A stretch of DNA of 64,000 nucleotides from JAMHWF01 sp048500255 (GCA_048500255.1 JASNYH010000001.1:868001-932000); one strand, 5' to 3'; positions 7,971 through 16,522 are shown, counted from the stretch's first letter. Made by a program: numbers and translations. Notes: generated by a model not told the origin, from the letters alone.

Positions 7971-8816
7971 GTGAAGCGACTGCTTTTCTCGATCGCCGCC
8001 GCGCTGCTCGTCGCGGCCTGCGCCGGCCCCGCCAGGCCGCCCGCGCCGACCCCCGCGCCTGCAGGCAAGACGGAGCTCTGGTGGCTCGGCCAGGCGGCGG
8101 TGCGCATCACGACGCCGGGCGGCAAGGTGATCGTCGTCGATCCGTGGATCACGACCAACCCCAAGACGCCGGCGCAGTACAAGAACCTCGACGCGCTCGG
8201 TCCCAAGGTCGACCTGATCCTCGTCACGCACGGCCACTTCGACCACGTCGCCGACGCACCGGCGCTCGCGCTCAAGCACAAGGCCCCGGTGTGGGGGCCG
8301 GCCGGGTTGAACCAGACGCTGTCCACGCTGGGCGTGCTGCCGACCGAGCTGTCGCCGCGCTTCGGCAAGGGCGGCACGATCGCGCCGTGGGGGCCGGCGG
8401 GCGTCAAGATCACGGCGACGCACGCCGAGCATTCGTCCGAATACGGATGGAAGAACCCCGCCACCGGCAAGGACGAAGTGCACGTCGGCGGCGAGCCGGT
8501 CGGCTTCATCATCGAGATGGAGAACGGCTTCAGGATCTACCACATGGGCGACACCGGCCCGTTCGGCGACCTCAAGTTCATCGGCGAGCGCTACAAGCCC
8601 GACCTGATCCTGATCCCGATCGGCGGCCACTTCGTGCTCGACCCGAAGGACGCGGCGATGGTCACGAAGGAGTGGCTCAAGCCGAAGGTCGCGATCCCGA
8701 TCCACTACGGCACGATCCCGCAGCTCAAGGGCACGCCGCAGGAGTACCTCGAGGCGCTGGGCACGACGTCGACGCGGGTCATGGTGCTGCAGCCGGGCGA
8801 CAAGGCGAGCTTCTAG
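7971..8816 (+). CDS. MBL-fold metal-dependent hydrolase, lipoprotein (UlaG-like)
   Basis: 281 residues with a GTG start and a good Shine-Dalgarno (AAGGAG 8 nt upstream). The signal peptide ends in a lipobox (LLVAAC, Cys near residue 16), followed by a Pro/Ala linker. The metallo-beta-lactamase core has THGHFDHVAD (HxHxDH, two-metal site), HAEHSS, MGDTGPFGD and a C-terminal PIHYGT. This pattern is that of UlaG/YtnP-like hydrolases of the MBL superfamily. The substrate is unknown; the location would be the periplasm or outer membrane. It is separated from the cytochrome operon by 71 bp containing the palindrome GTTGCGACGCAAC at 7905-7917. Confidence 0.88.
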   Translation: MKRLLFSIAAALLVAACAGPARPPAPTPAPAGKTELWWLGQAAVRITTPGGKVIVVDPWITTNPKTPAQYKNLDALGPKVDLILVTHGHFDHVADAPALALKHKAPVWGPAGLNQTLSTLGVLPTELSPRFGKGGTIAPWGPAGVKITATHAEHSSEYGWKNPATGKDEVHVGGEPVGFIIEMENGFRIYHMGDTGPFGDLKFIGERYKPDLILIPIGGHFVLDPKDAAMVTKEWLKPKVAIPIHYGTIPQLKGTPQEYLEALGTTSTRVMVLQPGDKASF

Positions 8817-8819
8817 CGG

Positions 8820-9644
8820 TCAGGCCGCCGCCGCCAGCGGCGCATGCCGCGCCTGCAGCCACGACGGCAGGTGGTCGGCGACGCGATCCGGATCGGTGAC
8901 GGGCGCCATGTGCGCCAGCCCCGGCACGACGACGTGCTCGGCGTGCGCGATGCGCGCCGCGAGCAGTTCGCACACGCGCTGCGCCGGCCGCGGGGAGCGT
9001 GTGCCCGAGATCAGGCGCACCGGCATGGCCAGGCGCGCATAGGCGGCGGCCGGCATGCGATCGGCGAACAGCGCCTCGAATTCGGCCTGCACCTTCGTCA
9101 TGCGCGCGGCGACGGCGTCGCGCTGGCGCGGCGCAAGCGCAGCCCAGGCGCCTTCGCCCGACCAGTAGTCGACGAAGCGCTGCCCTGCCGCGTGCAGGTT
9201 GCCCGACAGCACCTCCATGCCGATGCGCCGTCCGACGCCGACGACCGATTCGCCGAGCGCGACGCTGGCGGCGTCGGCGGCGCCCCGCAGCAGGGCGAAG
9301 CGGACCGGCTCGTACAGCGTCAGGCTGGCGACGCGCTCGGGCCAGCGCAGCGCGAGTTGCAGCGCGACGGCCGCGCCGTAGGAATGGCCGACGACGTGCA
9401 CCGGCTGCGCGTGCAGCAGCGGCGCGAGGCGCTGCGCCTCGGCGTCGAGCGAGGCCGGCGCGCCCTTGGGCCAGGGCGCGTCGCCGGCATAGCCGATCAG
9501 CTCGGGCACGACGACGTCGTGCCGCGGCGCGAGGACCGCGAGATAAGGGTCCCAGTGGCGCGGGCTGCCGGCGCTCGAGTGCAGGCACAACACGCGCTCG
9601 CGGCCACGTGCGGCCGGGCGCAGCAGGGAATACAGGGTCGACAT
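8820..9644 (-). CDS. alpha/beta-fold hydrolase
   Basis: 274 residues. The nucleophile elbow is GHSYGAA (about residues 93-99), with an oxyanion-type LHSSAGSPRHW near 20-30 and a C-terminal GLAHMAP supplying the histidine. The fold and length are typical of esterases and C-C hydrolases with a cap domain. The ATG at 9644 has AGGAGA upstream. It is divergent from the hybrid kinase, and its promoter carries the 11-bp tandem repeats also found before the diiron gene, so it is a likely target of this two-component system. The substrate is unknown. Confidence 0.85.
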   Translation of the reverse strand: MSTLYSLLRPAARGRERVLCLHSSAGSPRHWDPYLAVLAPRHDVVVPELIGYAGDAPWPKGAPASLDAEAQRLAPLLHAQPVHVVGHSYGAAVALQLALRWPERVASLTLYEPVRFALLRGAADAASVALGESVVGVGRRIGMEVLSGNLHAAGQRFVDYWSGEGAWAALAPRQRDAVAARMTKVQAEFEALFADRMPAAAYARLAMPVRLISGTRSPRPAQRVCELLAARIAHAEHVVVPGLAHMAPVTDPDRVADHLPSWLQARHAPLAAAA

Positions 9645-9707
9645 GGCGGCTTCTCCTCGTGCGGCGGTCCGATGCGGTCCGCTGATGGGACAGCATCGGC
9701 CGCGCCG

Positions 9708-9814
9708 GTATCGCCGCCGTTTCGCTGCTGCACCGCTTGGTAGCGATCCGGTCGTCGGCGCGACACGCCAAGCGGGCGCACGTATTGCGCGTGTATCGGC
9801 GCCGTATCGCGCAC
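9708..9814. promoter_or_regulatory. tandem 11-bp direct repeats, probable OmpR-type response-regulator sites
   Basis: Towards the kinase gene, GTATTGCGCGT, GTATCGGCGCC and GTATCGCGCAC follow each other without gap at 9782-9814. Towards the hydrolase gene, GTATCGCCGCC and GTTTCGCTGCT are adjacent at 9708-9729. Contiguous 11-bp direct repeats are the usual target layout for OmpR/PhoB-family regulators. The same motif recurs at 14388-14452. Confidence 0.6.
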
Positions 9815-9859
9815 GCAAAACCCGCGCCAGCGCCGCCAGCCGCGCCTAGACTGCGCGCC

Positions 9860-12409
9860 ATGGACGCGCCCCTGCCTCGCGAAGACCGGCCCGCGGACCG
9901 CGCCTGGGATGCCGCAGCGCAAGCGATGCGCCGCGCCGCCGAGGCGGTCGCGCACCCCGGCGGGCCGGCGCTGTTCGACGACCTGGTGCGCGCGCTGGCC
10001 GACACGCTCGACGTGGCGACGGTGTTCGTCGCCGTGTTCGCCGACGACGCGCGCTCGCGGCTGCGCTCGGTGGCCGCGGTGCTCGACGGGCGGCGCATGG
10101 AACCGTTCGACTATCCGCTGGCCGGCTCGCCGTGCGAACGCGTGGTCGGCGCCGGCTTTCGCCACGTGCCGCGCGGCGTCGCCGCCGAGTTTCCGCCCGG
10201 TGCCCTGTTCGCCGCCGAAGGCATGGACGCCTACGCCGCCTATCCGATGCACGACAGCGCCGCGCGCCCGCTCGGCCTGCTGGTGGCGATGAATCGCGCA
10301 CCGATCGTCGACGGCGCGCTCGCCGAGGCGCTGCTGAAGATCTTCGCCGGCCGCATGGCCGCAGAGCTCGAGCGCGGTCGCGCCGAGGAGGCTCTGCAGC
10401 TCGCCTTCACGCGCGAGATCACGGCGCAGAAGCTGGCGCTCGAGGCGCTGCGCGCGAGCGAGGCGCAGTACCGCGAGATCTTCAACGCGTCGACCGATGC
10501 GCTGATCCTGTGGGACCAGCACTTCCGGCGCGTCGACGTGAACCCGGCCTACGAGCGAATCTACGGCTGGGCGCGCGACGAGGTCGTCGGTCGGCGCTAC
10601 GAGCACCTGCCGTTCGGCGACGACTACGCGAAGCCGCGCGCCGAGCTGGTGCGCCGCGCGCTGGCCGGCGAGGCGTGCAGTGCCGAGCTCGAGGCGCTGC
10701 GCAAGAACGGCGAGCGCATCCTGACCGAGGTCCACGTGATCCCGTTCCGGCATCGCGGCGAGCCGCACGTGCTGGCGATCGCGCGCGACATCACGGAGCG
10801 CAAGACGGCCGTCGCGCAGCTGCGCGCCAGCGAGGAGCAGCACCGCGCCATCTTCGACAGCAGCGCCGACACGATGGTGCTGTGGAACCGCGAGCTGCGC
10901 ATCGTGGACGCGAACCGCTCGTTCACGCGGCTGACCGGCTTCGCGCGCGAAGAGGTCGTCGGGCGCGCCTTCGACGCGTCGCCGATCCGCGGCGGCCACG
11001 TCGACGAGCGGCTGGCGCTGATCCGCGGCGCGATCGAGGGCCGCGAGGGCGAAATCGAGACGCAATCGTGGCGCAATGACGGCAGCGCCTTCCACATCGA
11101 GCTGCGCTACGTACCGGTGCGCTTCGGCGGCGAACCCTACGCGCTGGCGATCGGGCGCGACATCACGGCGCGGCTGGCCGCACAGGCGCAGCGCGTCGAG
11201 CTCGAGACGCAGCTGCGCCAGGCGCAGAAGATGGAGGCGATCGGCCAGCTCACCGGCGGCATCGCGCACGACTTCAACAACATCCTGACCAGCGTGATCG
11301 GCTACCTCGTGCTCGGCGAAGAGCGCGCCGAGGCCATCGGCGACGCCACGCTGGTGCGCCAGCTCGGGCAGGCGCACCTTGCGGCGCAGCGCGCACGCGA
11401 CCTGATCGCGCAGATGCTCGCCTTCGCGCGGCGCCAGCGCGGCGCGCGGCGCGTGCTCGCGCTCGCGCCGCTGGTGCGCCAGTCGCTCGGGCTGCTGCGC
11501 GCGACGCTGCCGTCGTCGATCGTGCTCGACGCGCTCGACGTCGACGCCGACGTCGAGGAGGCCACGCCCCCGGTCGAGGCCGACGCGGTGCAGCTCGAGC
11601 AGGTGCTGTTCAACCTGTGCATCAACGCGCGCGACGCAATGGCCGGAAGCGGCCGCATCCGCATCGGCCTGCACGAGGCGCCCGGCAGCGGCTGGCGCTG
11701 CGCGTCGTGCGGCGCGCGCGCCGCGCCGGCGCGCTGGGTCGAGCTGTCGGTCGCCGACAGCGGCTCGGGCGTCGCGCCCGACGTGATGGCGCGCATGTTC
11801 GAGCCCTTCTATTCGACCAAGGCGGTCGGCCAGGGCTCCGGCATGGGGCTGGCGATGGTGCACGGCATCGTGCACGAGCACGGCGGCCACGTGCGCGTCG
11901 ACACGCAGGTCGGCCGCGGCACGACGTTGCGCGTGATGCTGCCGGCGGCGGCGGGCGGGGCGGCGGACGCGCCGAGCGCGCCCGCCGCCTCCGCCGGCGC
12001 GCCCGCGGAGGCGGCCGTTGCGCCGCGCGGCTGCGTGCTCGTCGTCGAGGATGACGCGATGGTCGGCGACTACCTCGCCGAGCGGCTGCAGGCCTGGGGC
12101 TGGAGCGTCGTGCTGCATCGCGATCCGCAGGCCGCGCTGGCCTGGCTCGACGCCGACGCCGCACGCGACGTCGCGCTGCTCGTCACCGACCACACGATGC
12201 CGCGGTTGACGGGGCTGCAGCTCGCCGAACGCGCGCGCGTGCGCCGCCCGGCGCTGCCCGTCGTGCTGGTCAGCGGCAACGCCGAGCCCTTCGATCCGGC
12301 GGCGCTGGCGCGCTGCGGCGTGCACGCCGCGCTCGCCAAGCCGCTCGACGCAGCGCGGCTGCGCGCCGCGATCGCCGACGCGCTGGCGTCGCGGCGCGCC
12401 GGCCGCTGA
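9860..12409 (+). CDS. hybrid sensor histidine kinase (GAF, PAS-PAS, HisKA, HATPase, receiver)
   Basis: 849 residues with no transmembrane segment, so probably cytoplasmic. An N-terminal GAF-like domain (about 20-175, LFDDLVRALADTLDVATVFV) is followed by two PAS domains (about 200-320 and 325-445). The HisKA box has H470 (QLTGGIAHDFNNIL), followed by an HATPase domain with N box (NLCINARDAM) and G boxes, and a receiver with D777 (LLVTDHTMP). A CASCG segment interrupts the HATPase domain between N and G1 boxes. It probably phosphorylates the OmpR-type regulator at 14481. The ATG at 9860 is chosen; the frame is open further upstream, but through the repeat operators. Confidence 0.9.
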   Translation: MDAPLPREDRPADRAWDAAAQAMRRAAEAVAHPGGPALFDDLVRALADTLDVATVFVAVFADDARSRLRSVAAVLDGRRMEPFDYPLAGSPCERVVGAGFRHVPRGVAAEFPPGALFAAEGMDAYAAYPMHDSAARPLGLLVAMNRAPIVDGALAEALLKIFAGRMAAELERGRAEEALQLAFTREITAQKLALEALRASEAQYREIFNASTDALILWDQHFRRVDVNPAYERIYGWARDEVVGRRYEHLPFGDDYAKPRAELVRRALAGEACSAELEALRKNGERILTEVHVIPFRHRGEPHVLAIARDITERKTAVAQLRASEEQHRAIFDSSADTMVLWNRELRIVDANRSFTRLTGFAREEVVGRAFDASPIRGGHVDERLALIRGAIEGREGEIETQSWRNDGSAFHIELRYVPVRFGGEPYALAIGRDITARLAAQAQRVELETQLRQAQKMEAIGQLTGGIAHDFNNILTSVIGYLVLGEERAEAIGDATLVRQLGQAHLAAQRARDLIAQMLAFARRQRGARRVLALAPLVRQSLGLLRATLPSSIVLDALDVDADVEEATPPVEADAVQLEQVLFNLCINARDAMAGSGRIRIGLHEAPGSGWRCASCGARAAPARWVELSVADSGSGVAPDVMARMFEPFYSTKAVGQGSGMGLAMVHGIVHEHGGHVRVDTQVGRGTTLRVMLPAAAGGAADAPSAPAASAGAPAEAAVAPRGCVLVVEDDAMVGDYLAERLQAWGWSVVLHRDPQAALAWLDADAARDVALLVTDHTMPRLTGLQLAERARVRRPALPVVLVSGNAEPFDPAALARCGVHAALAKPLDAARLRAAIADALASRRAGR

Positions 12410-12431
12410 GCCGCGCCGGCGCAGCCGCACC

Positions 12432-12449
12432 GGCCGATTGCGATCGGCC
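12432..12449. terminator. stem-loop between convergent kinase and GNAT genes
   Basis: GGCCGAT-TGCG-ATCGGCC forms a perfect 7-bp stem with a tetraloop, located between the stop codons of the convergent genes at 12409 and 12507. There is no T-tract, so it may act only as a transcript-end stabiliser or a bidirectional pause site. Confidence 0.4.
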
Positions 12450-12506
12450 ACGGCACGATCGCGCGGCTCGAGGGCGCGTCCGAGCGATGCCTGCAGGCTC
12501 CCGGCG

Positions 12507-13061
12507 TCACATCGACCCGAATGCCGGCGTCGCAGCCCCGGGGCGGCGCGACCCCAGGGCCAGCACGCCGCGCAGCAGCTCATAGTCGCCCGCATCGGCC
12601 GCCAGCGCGAAGCCGAAGCATCGCGCCAGCGCGCGCATGCCGCGGTTGGCGGCGAGCATCACGACGACGGCTTCGCGCAGGCCGGCCGCCGTGGCCTGCT
12701 CCAGCAGCCGCGCCATCAGTTCGCTGCCCAGTCCGCGGCGCTGCCAGTCGTCGGCGACGACCAGCGCCATCTCGCAGCGCCGGGCGTCGGGCTCGATGTA
12801 GTACTGGCCGAGCGCGACGATCTCGGCGCCGCTCTCGGCGACCACGAAGCGGTGCGCGCGGTCGCCTTGCTGCAGCGCGCGCGCCAGCTCGGTCGGCAGC
12901 GCGCGCAGCGGCACGAAGAAGCGCTGTACGCGCGACGTGAGGGACAGCGCGCCGACGAACCGGTTCAGACGGTCGAGGTCGGCCGGCACCGCGGCGCGCC
13001 AGCGCAGGCTCGCGCTCGCGGCGCCGTCGCCGCCGTGCACCACGCAGGCGGCGGCGCTCAT
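12507..13061 (-). CDS. GNAT-family N-acetyltransferase
   Basis: 184 residues. The acetyl-CoA-binding motif A is clear: EMALVVADDWQRRGLGSELM (about 95-114, Q/RxxGxG/A as QRRGLG). The N-terminal part (AAVPADLDRLNRFVGALS, FFVPLRALPTELARAL) resembles the stand-alone GNAT proteins of the Pat-like group. The substrate (protein lysine or small molecule) is unknown. Its ATG overlaps the stop of the DUF1127 gene. It is the last gene of a leftward operon beginning with the diiron protein and controlled from the divergent promoter at 14313-14480. Confidence 0.82.
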   Translation of the reverse strand: MSAAACVVHGGDGAASASLRWRAAVPADLDRLNRFVGALSLTSRVQRFFVPLRALPTELARALQQGDRAHRFVVAESGAEIVALGQYYIEPDARRCEMALVVADDWQRRGLGSELMARLLEQATAAGLREAVVVMLAANRGMRALARCFGFALAADAGDYELLRGVLALGSRRPGAATPAFGSM

Positions 13062-13297
13062 CGCGGGCCTCCGTGTGCGCGCAGGCGGAGCAGCACGCGC
13101 AGGCGCGTCGGCTCGACGCGCGCCTCGGACTCGGCCCAGTACGAGCCGTGTTCGCTGCGGCTCATGCCGAGGTCGCGCAGCGTCGCCGCGTCGACCACGG
13201 CGTCGAACTCGCGGCGCGCCAGCGCGAGGCGCCAGGCGCCGCCGAGTTCGTCGGCGAGGCTGCCGAGCAGCGTTGCGAAGGTTCGCAGGGCGTGCAT
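13058..13297 (-). CDS. small DUF1127-like protein
   Basis: 79 residues. The central segment DAATLRDLGMSRSE (about 36-49) is the characteristic end of DUF1127 (YjiS-like) proteins, small arginine-rich regulators often found beside stress or two-component genes; here the usual N-terminal tryptophan/arginine stretch is AWRLALARREFD. It overlaps the GNAT gene by 4 bp (ATGA) and lies 31 bp after the diiron gene, so it is in the same operon. Some DUF1127 proteins bind RNA or regulators; nothing specific can be concluded here. Confidence 0.7.
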   Translation of the reverse strand: MHALRTFATLLGSLADELGGAWRLALARREFDAVVDAATLRDLGMSRSEHGSYWAESEARVEPTRLRVLLRLRAHGGPR

Positions 13298-13328
13298 GGC
13301 CGTGCTCCTCGCGCCGTGCGGCGCGCGC

Positions 13329-14312
13329 TCAGGCCGCCAGCGGCAGCCGAGCCGCCGGATCCGCCGGCACGGCGTAGGCCAGGGGCGCCAGCGCGGCCTC
13401 GATGCGCGCGCGCTGCGCGGCGTCGACGAGCGAGAACAGCACCTTCTGGAAGCGCGGCTCCATCACGCCCGACACGATGTACTGCCAGCGGTAGGCCTTG
13501 AGCACCGTGTCGTGGATCGCCTCGAGCTGCGCGTCGCTGAACGCGCGGCCGGCGATCGCACTGAAGTAGCGCGCGTCGGCCGTCGCCTGCGCCTGCAGGA
13601 TGCCGTCGACGGCGCCGACCAGCGCGATCAGGTCGTCGACGGCGGCGTCACGCTCGGCCGGCGTCAGCCGCGCGTCTTCGCGCAGCAGCTCGAGCTCGTC
13701 GAGCACGGCGTGCTGCGACTCCTCCTTCCAGTGGAACAGGAACACGTCCTTCCACAGCGGCGACAGGTCGTCCTGCGGCTCGATGCTGGCGCGGTAGTGC
13801 GCCTGCGTGAACAGCTCGATGTCCAGCGTCAGCGCCAGCACGGCCCAGGTGCTCTTGCCGAGCACGGCGCGCGCGACGGCGTTCGGCTCCGTCGTGTCGA
13901 CGTAGCCGGGCGGCATGTCGGCGGCGATCATCCGCTCGATGCGGCGGAACATCTCCTGGTGCTTGAGCTCCTCGTCCGTCATGCGCACCAGCGCCTCGAG
14001 CGCGACCTGGTCGCCGAGCCAGTGGTCGCGGCTGATCTCGAGCACCTTGGCGCCGATGAAGCGCTCGGCCAGACCGAAGATGACGGCATAGGTGCGGCCC
14101 TGAACCTGGCCGAGCAGGCGGCGATCGTCGGCGTCGAGGAAGCTCAGTTCGTCGACCAGCGACAGGCCGGCCGGCAGGAAGGTCTTCGCGTAGTCGAAGC
14201 GGCGGCCGCGGATGACGTCGCGCTCGATCTCCCAGCGCACGCGGCGCGAGGTCTCGATGACGCGGGCATAGCGGCTGGCCGGGGCAGCGGCGACGGGGGT
14301 GATGGCTTGCAT
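13329..14312 (-). CDS. ferritin-like diiron protein (oxygenase-like)
   Basis: 327 residues from the ATG at 14312, which has GGAGTCC just upstream. The protein is mostly helical and contains two ExxH motifs of diiron carboxylate proteins: EELKHQEMF (near residue 130) and EESQHAVLDELELL (near 200), plus acidic residues such as DIELFTQAHY for the remaining ligands. The pattern recalls AurF-like N-oxygenases and other ferritin-superfamily oxygenases, but the subfamily is not certain. It is the first gene of the leftward operon with DUF1127 and GNAT, divergent from the response regulator. Oxidation of a small molecule or an oxygen- or peroxide-sensing role is possible. Confidence 0.75.
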   Translation of the reverse strand: MQAITPVAAAPASRYARVIETSRRVRWEIERDVIRGRRFDYAKTFLPAGLSLVDELSFLDADDRRLLGQVQGRTYAVIFGLAERFIGAKVLEISRDHWLGDQVALEALVRMTDEELKHQEMFRRIERMIAADMPPGYVDTTEPNAVARAVLGKSTWAVLALTLDIELFTQAHYRASIEPQDDLSPLWKDVFLFHWKEESQHAVLDELELLREDARLTPAERDAAVDDLIALVGAVDGILQAQATADARYFSAIAGRAFSDAQLEAIHDTVLKAYRWQYIVSGVMEPRFQKVLFSLVDAAQRARIEAALAPLAYAVPADPAARLPLAA

Positions 14313-14387
14313 GGAGGACTCCTCGGGGTTGAAGGTGCCCCGCGGCACCGCGCCGCAGGACATGGAGCGGCAGTCTCGGCAGCGGCC

Positions 14388-14452
14388 GTATCTGCGCCGC
14401 TTCGCGTGCGGCGCGCTTTGTCGTCGGTGTGTATCCGGGCGGTTGCGGCGCG
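14388..14452. promoter_or_regulatory. tandem 11-bp repeats between diiron and response-regulator genes
   Basis: GTATCTGCGCC and GCTTCGCGTGC are adjacent at 14388-14409, nearer the diiron gene. GTATCCGGGCG and GTTGCGGCGCG are adjacent at 14431-14452, nearer the regulator. The first matches the 9708 site at nearly every position (GTATC..CGCCG.TTCGC). The second is a weaker match and may serve autoregulation. Confidence 0.55.
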
Positions 14453-14480
14453 CGGCCCGGCGTCACACAATGCGGCCGCC

Positions 14481-15224
14481 ATGGACACCACCGGCCGATT
14501 GCTGGTCGTCGACGACGACGCGAGCGTGCGCGCGATGCTCGTCGAGTACCTCGGCGGCCACCGCTACGAGGTGCGCGCCGTCGCCGACGGCGAGGCAATG
14601 CGCGCCGAGATCGAGCGCGACCTGCCCGACGTCATCCTGCTCGACGTGCGCCTGCCCGGCGAGGACGGGCTGACGCTGGCGCGCTTCCTGCGCGAGCGCT
14701 ACGACGTCGGCATCATCATGGTGACGGCATCGGGCGACGTGATCGACCGCGTCGTCGGACTCGAGGTCGGCGCCGACGACTACCTGGCCAAGCCCTTCGA
14801 CCCGCGCGAGCTGCTCGCGCGCGTGCGCAGCGTGCTGCGCCGGCAGCAGGCGCGCCCGCCGGCCGACGCGGCGGCGGCCGAAGGTGGCGCCGCACTGCCC
14901 GCCGCCGCGGCGCGCACGAGCGTCGGGCGCTGCGAGATCGACCTCGAAGCGCGGCGCCTGTTCGACGCCGACGGCAGCGAGCTCGCGATGACGGCGATGG
15001 AGTACGACCTGCTGAAGGTCTTCCTCGCCAACCCGAACCGCGTGCTGTCGCGCGACCAGCTCCTGCAGCGCACGCGCAACCGCGAGTGGGAGCCGTTCGA
15101 CCGCTCGATCGACATCCGCATCGGCCGCCTGCGCCGCAAGATCGAGCCCGAGCCGAGCGGCGAGCCGCGCTGCATCCGCACGGTGCGCAACGCGGGCTAC
15201 ATGTACGTGCCGCTGGCGGGCTGA
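14481..15224 (+). CDS. OmpR-family response regulator
   Basis: 247 residues. The receiver domain (6-120) has the acidic pair at DDD, phospho-acceptor D55 (VILLDVRLPGEDG), T84 and lysine in KPFDPREL. An Ala-rich linker (128-150) leads to a winged-helix Trans_reg_C domain (LAMTAMEYDLLKVFLANPNR, DRSIDIRIGRLRRKIE, IRTVRNAGYMYVP). The divergent promoter contains 11-bp tandem repeats expected for its binding. No histidine kinase is adjacent except the hybrid kinase at 9860-12409, which shares these repeats and is its probable partner. Confidence 0.92.
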   Translation: MDTTGRLLVVDDDASVRAMLVEYLGGHRYEVRAVADGEAMRAEIERDLPDVILLDVRLPGEDGLTLARFLRERYDVGIIMVTASGDVIDRVVGLEVGADDYLAKPFDPRELLARVRSVLRRQQARPPADAAAAEGGAALPAAAARTSVGRCEIDLEARRLFDADGSELAMTAMEYDLLKVFLANPNRVLSRDQLLQRTRNREWEPFDRSIDIRIGRLRRKIEPEPSGEPRCIRTVRNAGYMYVPLAG

Positions 15225-15400
15225 TGGTCACCGCACTCCCGTCACCCTCCTGACCTGCTTCCTCGGCAACGGCAAGACGACGCTGCTTGACCGCGCGCTG
15301 AAGGAGCCCGCGCTCGCGCGCCCCGCCGTCGTCGTCAACGAGTCCGGCGAGATCGGCCTCGTCCACGAGCGGGTCGACTCGAGCGCCGATGGCTCGGCGA
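15223..15400 (+). pseudogene. truncated CobW/YjiA-family GTPase remnant
   Basis: Reading in the frame of 15241 gives TPVTLLTCFLGNGKTTLL followed by DRALKEPALARPAVVVNES and GEIGLVHERVDSS. CobW-family metal-chaperone GTPases begin PVTLLTGFLGAGKTTLLN and continue with a VNEFGEIGLDH motif. The match is therefore unmistakable, although Walker A carries changes (GAGKTT to GNGKTT, TGF to TCF). Homology stops near 15385 and there is no start codon in this frame: the ATG at 15224 is out of frame. The remaining three quarters of the GTPase, including the CxCC metal motif, are absent. The remnant abuts the lower-GC segment that starts at about 15400, suggesting a deletion or insertion junction. Confidence 0.75.
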
Positions 15401-16471
15401 TCAGTCTTCGCACGTCGGGCCGACCGGGTACGCCACGGAGGTGCCCGACAGTGCCGTCATGTACCGCAGGTAGCGCTTCGCGCGTTCCGGCGTGTTGGCG
15501 ACCAGAGCTTCGATCCTTTCGGAAAATTCGTACGAACGGCGCCGCTCGGGTTCGAACACGTCGCCCATGCACTTGGTCGCGGCGATGCTCTGCCTGCTCA
15601 GCGCAGCGACCGCCTCCGGGTCCGTCGGATCGACCAACAGCTTGGCCTGCTGATTGCGCGCCGTCTGCAGGGCAGCTTTGCGCTGCGCATCGGTGAGCGA
15701 CAGCCCGGCGATATAGGCCTCGACATCGTCGCGTACGCCATTGGCGTTCGCATCCGGCCCGCGGATGTCGGTCCCGCGGTCGAGCGTCGGCAAGACGCCT
15801 TGCTGCTCGAGTCGGGCGATTTCGGCGCCCAACTGCTGACCGGCGCTCGGCGGAGACGGAGGCGGATCGGAAGGCGGTGACGGCGGCGGGGGAGGTGGAG
15901 GTGGCGCGCTGCTGCAGGTCGAAGCAGCGGGCCGCTGAGCGAGAAGTCGGCTCGCTACGAGAAAGGCGACGTACCGCGCGCGACGCAGCAGAGTATCGTA
16001 GGTACGCGCCTGGAGTGCGCCCCAAGCAGCCTCGCCGTCGGTGAAGTGGACGAGCAAGCATGCCTTCGCTTGCACCAACGTGTTCACGACGGCCTGCAGG
16101 TCGACGCGACGGGTCAGCTCTACCGTCAGTGTGGCCTGCAACGCGCGGGCGGCCTGATGGAGCACGGCGCGCTGCGTGTCCGCAACAGCGAGTGAGACGA
16201 TGAAAGTCGCGACATCGGAGCGCACACCGTCCGTCGTGCCGCCCGCTGACGCGGTGACTGACGAAGGCACTGCTCGCTGCTCCCGTGCATCGATCCGATC
16301 ACCGACGCCAACCTGAAGTTCGGCGTTTGAGGCCGTCTGCTCGATGGCGTTCGCACCGGAAGTGCGATCGCCTTCGCCACCGCAGGCGGCAAGCCCGAAG
16401 CACATGGCTGCGACGATCGACGAAATCGACAGCACGCGCACGATCACCTTGGACTCAGTCTCGTCAAACAT
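15401..16471 (-). CDS. duplicated-domain lipoprotein with proline-rich linker
   Basis: 356 residues from the ATG at 16471; an upstream ATG at 16504 is in frame but has no ribosome site. The signal peptide ends in a lipobox (FGLAAC-GG). Two related domains of about 115 residues follow, each opening with a Ca-loop-like segment (TTDGVRSDVATFIVSL and DANANGVRDDVEAYIAGL). Each then has an alanine-rich helix (QRAVLHQAARALQATL and QRKAALQTARNQQAKL) and a single cysteine. A PPPPPPPPSPPSDPPPSPPS linker separates them. No family was recognised. It is probably an exposed outer-membrane or periplasmic protein. GC content and codon use are lower than the neighbours, suggesting acquisition. Confidence 0.7.
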   Translation of the reverse strand: MFDETESKVIVRVLSISSIVAAMCFGLAACGGEGDRTSGANAIEQTASNAELQVGVGDRIDAREQRAVPSSVTASAGGTTDGVRSDVATFIVSLAVADTQRAVLHQAARALQATLTVELTRRVDLQAVVNTLVQAKACLLVHFTDGEAAWGALQARTYDTLLRRARYVAFLVASRLLAQRPAASTCSSAPPPPPPPPSPPSDPPPSPPSAGQQLGAEIARLEQQGVLPTLDRGTDIRGPDANANGVRDDVEAYIAGLSLTDAQRKAALQTARNQQAKLLVDPTDPEAVAALSRQSIAATKCMGDVFEPERRRSYEFSERIEALVANTPERAKRYLRYMTALSGTSVAYPVGPTCED

Positions 16472-16522
16472 GGTGTGGATCCCGGATTGAATGGAAGTCG
16501 TCATGGAGTCGGCGGACAGGCA

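Noticed and set aside
5430..8816. Plus-strand open frame of over 1100 codons running through the oxidase and cytochrome genes.
   Set aside because: Only its last 281 codons (from 7971) are protein-like (MBL lipoprotein). The upstream part is an Arg-rich shadow of subunit I and the dihaem cytochrome.
15224..15253. ATG at 15224 overlapping the response-regulator stop as a start of the CobW remnant.
   Set aside because: It is not in the frame that encodes the CobW motifs and stops after nine codons.
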